DNA of 64,000 nucleotides from Streptomyces sp. Tu 3180. GTDB lineage: Bacteria; Actinomycetota; Actinomycetes; Streptomycetales; Streptomycetaceae. The translations under genes were made by a program, and so were the position numbers. Shown piece after piece: positions 53,710 to 59,607 of the stretch; position 1 is the first letter of the stretch, and each line of letters starts with the position of its first letter. The notes below the pieces were generated by a model. That model did not search any database and had not been told where the DNA came from. It saw only the letters and a program-made list of their open reading frames with translations. Location: contig NZ_WOXS01000001.1 in NCBI RefSeq assembly GCF_009852415.1, positions 124,001-188,000 on the forward strand. The letters run 5' to 3'.

Positions 53710-54494
53710 GGGATCTTTTGGGCGTGCTGGGTGAGGGGGGACAGGGTGAGGAGGCCGCAGCCGTAGGCGCGGGCCCGGCCGATGCCCTGGGTGAGGGTGC
53801 GGCGCAGGGCATCGGGGTCGGTGACCTCCAGGCGTCCTTCGAAGGTGACGGTGACGACGGTGACCGGTTTGTCCCGACGGCTTCCGGAGTCGCGGGACTT
53901 GTCGAAGGAGAGGGACCTCGTGTCCCGTATGGCCAGCTCGTACCGGTCTCCGGGGTGGGGCCGCTTGTGGTGGGTGGTGCCTTCGGGCAGGAGCCGCCGG
54001 TCGGCCGGTTTCTCGCAGACGCGGAAGCCGAGGCGTTTTTGGCGTTCTTCGTCGAGCAGCCAGCCCATCTGGTGGACGGGTGTGAGGTGGGCGGTGAGTT
54101 TGCGGGGTTCGCCCTCCTTGCGGCGGATGGTGTGCACGGGGTTCGCGGTCAGGCGGAACGCCCAACGGTCACCGGTGGTCAGCCGGTCGAGGAGGGGGGC
54201 GTAGGGCCGGGTCTGCCAGCCGGGGTTCTCGGGGCCGGCGACGGCGGGCCATCCGGCCTGCTCGACCAGGTGTGTCAGGTCGGGGCGGTCGGGGCTGACG
54301 ATGTACAGCAGCACCTCGGCGCGGGCCCGCTGGTCCAGACGCCACAGCACCCGTGGCGCGTCGGGCTGCGGGGTGTCGGAGGGCAGGATGTGCGGGAAGG
54401 ACGACATGACGGCCGCGTGCATCGCCTGGGGCGAGGACAGCAGGCGGCGGGCGCCGGGCCGCGCGGTGTTGACGCGGAAGCGGGAGATGAACAT
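53706..54494 (-). CDS. cas6e: Cas6e crRNA endonuclease
   Basis: 262 aa, start overlapping the cas5e stop as TGATG. The double ferredoxin fold begins MFISRFRVNTARPGARRLLS with the probable catalytic His26 in AMHAAVMSSFP. The Gly-rich RNA-binding loop near the C-terminus is GIGRARAYGCGLLTLSP. Cas6e cleaves at the 3' base of each repeat hairpin and stays bound to the crRNA as a Cascade subunit. It should also process the hairpins of the mini-array at 59478-59567. Confidence 0.95.
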   Translation of the reverse strand: MFISRFRVNTARPGARRLLSSPQAMHAAVMSSFPHILPSDTPQPDAPRVLWRLDQRARAEVLLYIVSPDRPDLTHLVEQAGWPAVAGPENPGWQTRPYAPLLDRLTTGDRWAFRLTANPVHTIRRKEGEPRKLTAHLTPVHQMGWLLDEERQKRLGFRVCEKPADRRLLPEGTTHHKRPHPGDRYELAIRDTRSLSFDKSRDSGSRRDKPVTVVTVTFEGRLEVTDPDALRRTLTQGIGRARAYGCGLLTLSPLTQHAQKIP

Positions 54495-55234
54495 CAGGCG
54501 CTCTCATCCTCCAGGACATCGAGGGCGGCGAACGGATCGTGCACGTCCCGCGGGCTGCCACCCGCCGGGATCGGGATGGGCACGACGGCGGTGACGACGG
54601 TGCGCAGCGCGTGCCGCCGGTGGGCGGCGTCGAAGCTGACCGGCTGGTCGCGCAGGACGTCCGTCGCTTGGGCGGGTTCGTCGGCGGCCGTCTCGCGCAG
54701 CACGGTCAGGGTCTGCGGGATCCGGTGGCGCCTGCGGTACCAGGCGGAGGCCTGCCAGGGCACGCTCGTCAGTACGTCCTCGAGGCGGGCGTCCTCGTGC
54801 AGTGCGAGGTCGACCGGCTCGGAGGGCGGGCAGGAGCGCCGGCCGAGGTACGGCGGGTAGACCGGGGTGCCCAGGGCGTCGCGCAGGCCGGTGAGCAGGG
54901 CGTGGTCGCCCTCGACGGCGGCGACGAAGACGGCGTCGGCGAGGTAGAACCGCTCGGACAGCGGCATGGACGCGCCGGTGACGCCGTGGTGGGCGGTGTG
55001 GAAGTCCCGGATGCGGGTGCCGGGCTGGTCGATGCGGACGGCGAACCGGAGCGCCGCCAGGGGGGCGAGGCGCGTGTCGTCGCCGCGTTCGATGCCGGCC
55101 GCCGCGGCGAGCAGGCCGACGACGCCGCTCTTGGTCGGGGCTGATTCGGTGGTGCGGCGGGTGAAACGGGAGGAGGCCCCCCAGGACTGCAGGGGGCCTG
55201 CCAGGCGGAGGACGAGCACGCCGGTGCGGCTCAT
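54494..55234 (-). CDS. cas5e: Cas5e (CasD)
   Basis: 246 aa. The signature N-terminus is LVLRLAGPLQSWGASSRFTR, then RTTESAPTKSGVVGLLAAAA. The RAMP core follows with FAVRIDQPGTRIRDFHTAHH and YPPYLGRRSCPPSEPVDLAL. Cas5e binds the 5' handle of the crRNA in Cascade. Four-base overlap with cas7e at the start. Confidence 0.96.
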   Translation of the reverse strand: MSRTGVLVLRLAGPLQSWGASSRFTRRTTESAPTKSGVVGLLAAAAGIERGDDTRLAPLAALRFAVRIDQPGTRIRDFHTAHHGVTGASMPLSERFYLADAVFVAAVEGDHALLTGLRDALGTPVYPPYLGRRSCPPSEPVDLALHEDARLEDVLTSVPWQASAWYRRRHRIPQTLTVLRETAADEPAQATDVLRDQPVSFDAAHRRHALRTVVTAVVPIPIPAGGSPRDVHDPFAALDVLEDESA

Positions 55235-56427
55235 GCGGGCTTCTCCAGGCGTTCGGTGACGGCCTGGCCGACGGCGGCGGCGAGCTCACGCAGCGTGCCG
55301 GTCTCGGTGCCGAGGTCGGCGAGCTTCTGCGTGGCGGGGCCGACGCGCAGGACCCAGGTGAGGGTGGTCTCGGGGTCGCCGTAGGCGCGCTCGACGTCCA
55401 AGGCGTAGGCGGCGAGCCGGTCGGCGGCCTCGCGCAGGTGCCCGCCGCCGTCACTGCGGACCGGGTCCTCGAAGGCGGCGACGCAGCTGATCGGCCGGGT
55501 GGTGCGGAGCTTGACGACGACGGCGTCGGGTTCGGTGTGGTGCCCGAAGGTGTTGATCTTCCCGGTGGGCAGGGAGGAGACGAAGGCCTGCACGAACGCC
55601 TCGACGGCCCGGCGCACCGGCTCAGTGCGCGGTTCGTCGTCGCGCAGCCCTTGACCGAGGTTGGCGGCGAGCTGGTGCACGCCGAGCGCGGCGTAGCGGT
55701 AGAGGGTGGCGGAGTTGAAGTCGACGGTGCCGATCATTCCGGCGCCGGTCTCCTCGTCCGTGTTCTCGTCGTCGACGGCGGTGTAGTAGTCGGACTCGTT
55801 GTCGACCCGGTGGACGCTGAGGGCGTGCGCGACCTGCACGGCGGCGTCGACGTTGATGTCGGCGACGTCGGCGACCATCCGGCCGAACAGAGCGATGTCC
55901 ACGGAGTGGCGGGTGTCCGCGAGCTCCTTGGCGCGGGCCTTGTTCTCCTTGGTCTTCCAGAATGCCGTGCTGTCGCCGGCGCTCTCGAGTGAGAGGCGGG
56001 CCAGACCGTCGAGCTGCCGGGAGCTGAGGAAGACCAGGTACTTGCTCTCGGGGGCGGGGGTGGGGCCTGCGTCCTTCTTCGCCTGCTCGGCCTTCCGCTT
56101 GGGAACCTCGGTCTTGAAGCCCGCGGCCTTGACCGTCTCGTCGGCGAGCTGCAGCGCCGTCTCCCGCTCGACGGACGGGTCGAGCCCGGTGATCCGGTCG
56201 GCCAGGAGCTCCACGACCTTCTTGGTCCGCACGCCCAGCTCGGCGGGGTCGAGCAGGTGCTCGTCCTTGAAGTAGGTGCGGATGGCTCGCTTCCACGCCT
56301 GGCTGGAGACACGGGCGCGGGAGACCCCGCCGTAGACGGCCGTCTTGGGTGCGCCTGTGTCGTCCCGGTTGAGGTTGCTGGGCGGGACGGTCTGCAGGGC
56401 GTGCACGTCCAGGAAGATGCGGTTCAC
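55231..56427 (-). CDS. cas7e: Cas7e (CasC) backbone subunit
   Basis: 398 aa from a GTG at 56427 overlapping the casB stop (GTGA). The start block IFLDVHALQTVPPSNLNRDD and GAPKTAVYGGVSRARVSSQA are diagnostic. RHSVDIALFGRMVADVADIN, FNSATLYRYAALGVHQLAAN and GKINTFGHHTEPDAVVVKLR follow. Six copies form the helical backbone of Cascade and kink the crRNA at every sixth base, which matters for the candidate target sites upstream of 59149. Confidence 0.96.
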   Translation of the reverse strand: MNRIFLDVHALQTVPPSNLNRDDTGAPKTAVYGGVSRARVSSQAWKRAIRTYFKDEHLLDPAELGVRTKKVVELLADRITGLDPSVERETALQLADETVKAAGFKTEVPKRKAEQAKKDAGPTPAPESKYLVFLSSRQLDGLARLSLESAGDSTAFWKTKENKARAKELADTRHSVDIALFGRMVADVADINVDAAVQVAHALSVHRVDNESDYYTAVDDENTDEETGAGMIGTVDFNSATLYRYAALGVHQLAANLGQGLRDDEPRTEPVRRAVEAFVQAFVSSLPTGKINTFGHHTEPDAVVVKLRTTRPISCVAAFEDPVRSDGGGHLREAADRLAAYALDVERAYGDPETTLTWVLRVGPATQKLADLGTETGTLRELAAAVGQAVTERLEKPA

Positions 56428-57131
56428 GAGGCGTCCTTGTCGTCCGTGTCGGTGTCCGAGGTGCTGTTCTCGTCGGTGCCCGGGGTGGTGTTCTCGCCAG
56501 CGGCCGGCCGGGTCCGCCGCTGCTCGTGGAAGGAGCGGCCCCACCGGCGGCGGACGGCGGCGGGCCCGTCGGGCCACTGCCAGAGGTAGAGCTGGCCGGC
56601 CAGGAGGCCGTAGTCGAGCGGGATGTCGTCGCGGCGCAGCAGGGCGACGATGTCGCGCAGCCGCTGAGTGAGGGTGACGAGGTCGGGGGCGGTGCCCGCG
56701 CGGACCAGGCGCTTGCGGACGGGTTCGTCGACGCCGTCGGCCGGCATCAGGCGCCTCACCGCCGCGCCCAGGCCGCCCGGCCGACGGTGCATAGGAGTGG
56801 AGCGAGACTGCTGGTGGAACGCCCACAGGGTGAGGGCCGCGTGCAGCGCGTTCTCGGCACGCACCAGCTCCTGCTCGCTCAACGGCCGCGTCCCCTCGGC
56901 CGGGGTGTGCAGCGGATCGGTGTCGATCAGGCTCCACAGGTCGGGCGTCTCACCCGCCTCACGGCCCGCACCGCGGCGCAGGCGGGCGAGAGCGGCAACC
57001 GCCGCGGACCTGTCCTTGAGGTACCCCTCCTGCCAGGAGCCGATGAGTGTCGCGGCGAGCTCCGCGACCCGCTGGTGAATCGGGACCGCGACGGGCGGAG
57101 CCGATGGGGATGTGGCGGATGCGGTGGTCAT
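56424..57131 (-). CDS. casB: CasB/Cse2 small subunit
   Basis: 235 aa from the ATG at 57131, overlapping the casA stop as ATGA. The helical Cse2 domain spans about residues 20-200 (GSWQEGYLKDRSAAVAALAR, LRRGAGREAGETPDLWSLID, ALTLWAFHQQSRSTPMHRR and RRRWGRSFHEQRR). A Thr/Asp-rich tail (TPGTDENSTSDTDTDDKDAS) is unusual but typical of actinobacterial low-complexity extensions. Two copies line the R-loop in Cascade. Confidence 0.94.
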   Translation of the reverse strand: MTTASATSPSAPPVAVPIHQRVAELAATLIGSWQEGYLKDRSAAVAALARLRRGAGREAGETPDLWSLIDTDPLHTPAEGTRPLSEQELVRAENALHAALTLWAFHQQSRSTPMHRRPGGLGAAVRRLMPADGVDEPVRKRLVRAGTAPDLVTLTQRLRDIVALLRRDDIPLDYGLLAGQLYLWQWPDGPAAVRRRWGRSFHEQRRTRPAAGENTTPGTDENSTSDTDTDDKDAS

Positions 57132-58849
57132 GCGTGCACCTCCGGGTCGGTCGCGGCGTGATCGGTTTCCGGCAGGCCGGTGGGCCCCGGCCCGGGCGGA
57201 CCGTCGTCGGCCGGGGCGGTGCCTCCGTTGCTGTCTCCGGAACCGGGAGAGCCGGGGTCCCCCAGCGCCCGGGTCAGTCGCCCGCGGAACCACACGTCGG
57301 CCAGGCCCGCGTTCAGCCAGTGGGTACGGCCCTTGGTGTCGGTCTGGATGCGCCCCTCCCAGGCCGCATCACCTGCGGCGGCGATGAGACGGTCACCGAG
57401 ACGGCCCACCGTCTCCCGCACCTGCCGCTGCCAGACGTGCCGGTGCTCGAAGGGGTCGGAAGCCTCCGCTATGGCGGACAACCAATTGCGGTACGGATGG
57501 TCCAGCGCGTCGAACCCCTCGGCACGGGCCGCGGACTTCGGCCCCTCCTCCTCAGCCCCGGCCGCCCGGGCCAGGTCGGCCGCGAGATCCCCCAGGACCC
57601 GCACCGCCCGGTCGGCGTCCTCGGCCGCGGCGATGGCCTGCCGCGCGTACGTGGGGTCCTGCCGGTGCAGCAGAGCGACCGGCATTACCAGGCGGTCGTC
57701 GACAACCTCATCGATCACGGACTGCTGGGTCCCGTACCTGACGCCCACCACCCGGGCACGGACGAGGGAACGACGGGGGAGGTGGCCTTCGGTCACCAGT
57801 CGGGCGACCCACTCGAGGATCCGCGGCCGCAGACGCGAGGGACCCTCGGCGCCACCGGTCTCCTCCAGCCGGTCGGCGAGCAGCGCGGCGATGCCCCGCC
57901 AGGCCGAGCGGGCCGGATCGTGTTCCAGGGGCAGGTACACCGGCGACTGCCCCAGCTTCTTCTCCTGCGCGGGACTGCGCCGCCACGCAGTCATCGGCTC
58001 GCAGCGGTGCATGTTCCGCCAGACGAGCGGATCACCGTAACCGAGGACGACACCGTGGACACCGTCCGCATCGTGGTGCAGACGCACCCGGCGCGACTGC
58101 CAGGTGTACAGGTCACGGAGACCAGTCGCTGAGCGCCCGTCGGAACCTGGACCGCAGGGCTCACGGCGCCAGGCCGGCCTGTCATCGGGGGAGAAGCCGA
58201 GCTCTTCGGTGTCCGCCGCCACCAGGTTGAGCAGCAGGGTCTCGCGCAGGGTGTCGCCCTCCACGAAGACGCCGCCCAACCCGCCCGCCCAGCCGGTGCC
58301 GAGCGGGTACACCTTGCCGCTCTTGACCCGGTCGTCGCCGACCATACCGGTTTTGATACCGGAGGTGTCATAGGCGTGGACATGAACGACCCAGCGGGCA
58401 GCCTCGGCTAAAGTCAGCCGTTCCACGTCCGGCATCCGCGCGCTGAAGAACGGCTCTCCGACGGGCACGTCGGCCACGATCCGGTTGAGAGAGAAGACCT
58501 CGTCCTTCGCCGTGCGCAGCCCGGCAGCTTGGAGGAACGGCAAGTCGGGGTGGAGCAGGTCGAAGTGCCCGCGGTGGGTGTCTAGGTACGCCTCGACGGG
58601 GACGAAGCAGTCGGGGTCGCTCCACAGGTCCGCCCAGTCCTCGGTGTTGCGGGGACCGTCCAGGGCGTCGTGCGCGACGGCCAGCAACAGGCGCACTAGG
58701 GCGAACTCCTGAGTGGCCAGGTCCCCGACCACCCGGCGCAGGTCGTCCACCTGGGCGAACACTTGCCGCAGCGACAACTCGTCTTGCGTACCGTCACATC
58801 TGAGCACCCCGATCCACGGGCGGTCGGTCAGATCGAACGACGGTGGCAT
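57128..58849 (-). CDS. casA: CasA/Cse1 large subunit
   Basis: 573 aa from the ATG at 58849, preceded by a strong GGAGGAG; a longer frame exists but lacks this site. The N-terminus SFDLTDRPWIGVLRCDGTQD, then ELSLRQVFAQVDDLRRVVGD, is the Cse1 signature. Further blocks are DLLHPDLPFLQAAGLRTAKD, KSGKVYPLGTGWAGGLGGVF and a C-terminal four-helix bundle. It recognises the PAM and recruits Cas3. It is the first gene of the casA-B-7-5-6-1-2 operon, all with 1-4 base overlaps. Confidence 0.95.
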   Translation of the reverse strand: MPPSFDLTDRPWIGVLRCDGTQDELSLRQVFAQVDDLRRVVGDLATQEFALVRLLLAVAHDALDGPRNTEDWADLWSDPDCFVPVEAYLDTHRGHFDLLHPDLPFLQAAGLRTAKDEVFSLNRIVADVPVGEPFFSARMPDVERLTLAEAARWVVHVHAYDTSGIKTGMVGDDRVKSGKVYPLGTGWAGGLGGVFVEGDTLRETLLLNLVAADTEELGFSPDDRPAWRREPCGPGSDGRSATGLRDLYTWQSRRVRLHHDADGVHGVVLGYGDPLVWRNMHRCEPMTAWRRSPAQEKKLGQSPVYLPLEHDPARSAWRGIAALLADRLEETGGAEGPSRLRPRILEWVARLVTEGHLPRRSLVRARVVGVRYGTQQSVIDEVVDDRLVMPVALLHRQDPTYARQAIAAAEDADRAVRVLGDLAADLARAAGAEEEGPKSAARAEGFDALDHPYRNWLSAIAEASDPFEHRHVWQRQVRETVGRLGDRLIAAAGDAAWEGRIQTDTKGRTHWLNAGLADVWFRGRLTRALGDPGSPGSGDSNGGTAPADDGPPGPGPTGLPETDHAATDPEVHA

Positions 58850-59071
58850 GTTCTCCTCCGTCCTGGCCGATTCCGCTCCCACCGCATACACCTCACAGAT
58901 CGCTGTTCGGACTGTCCTGAGCTACAGAACTTCGACACCAACATCCGCCGCTGCCTGCCAGCAGCCGTGTCGACGACTGATGTGGTCTCTGACCATTGCT
59001 AACTCTCCGACGTGCACCAGACACTGGTGCACAAGGACCGGATCTCACGACCTATCGTCCCATGACGCAAC

Positions 59072-59103
59072 AGCTTAAGGGGAGTTGAACCGCTAGGCTC
59101 GGC
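59072..59103 (+). promoter_or_regulatory. Candidate Cascade target site 1 (over the -35)
   Basis: The 32 bases starting at 59072 open with AGCTTAAGGGG. This matches the first 11 nt of the mini-array spacer except at position 6, the flipped-out base in type I-E crRNA-DNA pairing. The three bases upstream are AAC in the PAM position. The window covers the -35 element of the small-ORF promoter. Confidence 0.6.
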
Positions 59104-59113
59104 CCCCTAGGAT
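59085..59113 (+). promoter_or_regulatory. Sigma-70-type promoter of the 75-aa ORF
   Basis: TTGAAC at 59085-59090 and TAGGAT at 59108-59113 with exactly 17 bp between them, close to the HrdB consensus. The predicted start would be near 59120, about 30 bp before the TTG start codon. Confidence 0.65.
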
Positions 59114-59128
59114 ACGCAAGTCCACAAC

Positions 59129-59160
59129 AGCTTGAGGGGGGATGAGAGTTGAAGGGCTGG
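59129..59160 (+). promoter_or_regulatory. Candidate Cascade target site 2 (over the RBS and start)
   Basis: The bases AGCTTGAGGGG at 59129-59139 equal the first 11 nt of the mini-array spacer and are again preceded by AAC. The motif overlaps the ribosome binding site GAGGGGGGA of the small ORF. Beyond base 11 pairing is poor, as it is for creA guides acting on the creT promoter. Confidence 0.6.
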
Positions 59161-59376
59161 ATCCGTTGGCTTGTCGTCGTAAGCATGGTCGTCATCGTCT
59201 TCTGGTTGGGTCTCCTGCTGGGCCGTTGGCTGCCGTTAGGAGGATCTGAGGACGAATCCGCCAGATGGACTGTTGCCACCGCCCTCGCAAGCGCGTTGTC
59301 AGCTGTAGTCGCCATGCCGCTGGTCCGATGGGCAGAGAAACGCCCGGAGGGTCGCCAGCCGTCGAAGGAGCTCTGA
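59149..59376 (+). CDS. 75-aa two-TM protein between cas3 and casA (candidate toxin)
   Basis: The start is a TTG at 59149 with Shine-Dalgarno AGGGGGG seven bases upstream; the ATG at 59142 is in another frame that stops early. The peptide has two helices: IRWLVVVSMVVIVFWLGLLL (about residues 5-24) and TVATALASALSAVVAMPLVR (about 41-60). A charged loop GGSEDESAR separates them and a basic hydrophilic tail (WAEKRPEGRQPSKEL) ends it. It is transcribed opposite to both flanking cas genes and matches no cas family. Small two-helix membrane peptides can be pore-forming toxins, but housekeeping small membrane proteins look the same. Its promoter and leader carry the two sites matched by the mini-array spacer, which suggests Cascade-mediated silencing. 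Confidence 0.65.
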   Translation: MKGWIRWLVVVSMVVIVFWLGLLLGRWLPLGGSEDESARWTVATALASALSAVVAMPLVRWAEKRPEGRQPSKEL

Positions 59377-59448
59377 GGTGCGCTCCCGCGACGTACGGCA
59401 CCCCTGCGCGTGCGCGGCGTGCACCGGAGCGGGAACGTGAACCTGGCC

Positions 59449-59469
59449 TGATACGAGTTCCACGTATCA
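59449..59469. promoter_or_regulatory. Dyad and -10-like element before the mini-array
   Basis: TGATACG (59449-59455) and CGTATCA (59463-59469) form a perfect inverted repeat with a 7-bp centre. The right half includes TATCAT (59465-59470), a -10-like hexamer that would start transcription at about 59477, at the first base of the degenerate repeat. No good -35 is visible. It is a plausible promoter/operator for the guide RNA. Confidence 0.45.
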
Positions 59470-59477
59470 TGCGACTG

Positions 59478-59567
59478 TTGCTCCCCACTCTCATGGGGAT
59501 GGCCCCAGCTTGAGGGGCATACCTGCCTTTTCGCTTCACTGCTCCCCGCCCCCCGCGGGGATATCCC
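59478..59567 (+). CRISPR. Cryptic two-repeat mini-array (creA-like guide RNA candidate)
   Basis: Two degenerate 29-bp repeats start at 59478 and 59539, exactly one 61-bp unit apart, in the same orientation as array 2. The first (TTGCTCCCCACTCTCATGGG, then GATGGCCCC) has seven changes. The hairpin pair G10-C17 has become A10-T17, a compensatory change. The predicted 8-nt handle is ATGGCCCC against ATGGTCCC in the arrays. The second keeps the full six-bp stem CCCCGC/GCGGGG with a five-base loop, then ATATCCC. The 32-nt spacer (59507-59538) begins AGCTTGAGGGGCATACC. A weak hairpin (GCAGGAC/GTCCTGC, 59568-59603) follows, just before the cas3 stop. Confidence 0.8.
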
Positions 59568-59607
59568 GCAGGACCACTGTGTGCCTTTGGCTCTCTGTCC
59601 TGCCAGT

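Larger units (their letters stand above)
58850..59148. promoter_or_regulatory. casA / small-ORF divergent control region
   Basis: About 300 bp separating casA (leftward) from the 75-aa ORF (rightward). It contains a perfect dyad GTGCACCAG-ACA-CTGGTGCAC at 59012-59032, about 165 bp upstream of casA and a good operator candidate. It also holds the promoter at 59085-59113 and two near-identical AACAGCTT(A/G)AGGGG motifs at 59069-59082 and 59126-59139. No convincing -35/-10 pair for casA was found on the minus strand by eye. Confidence 0.6.
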
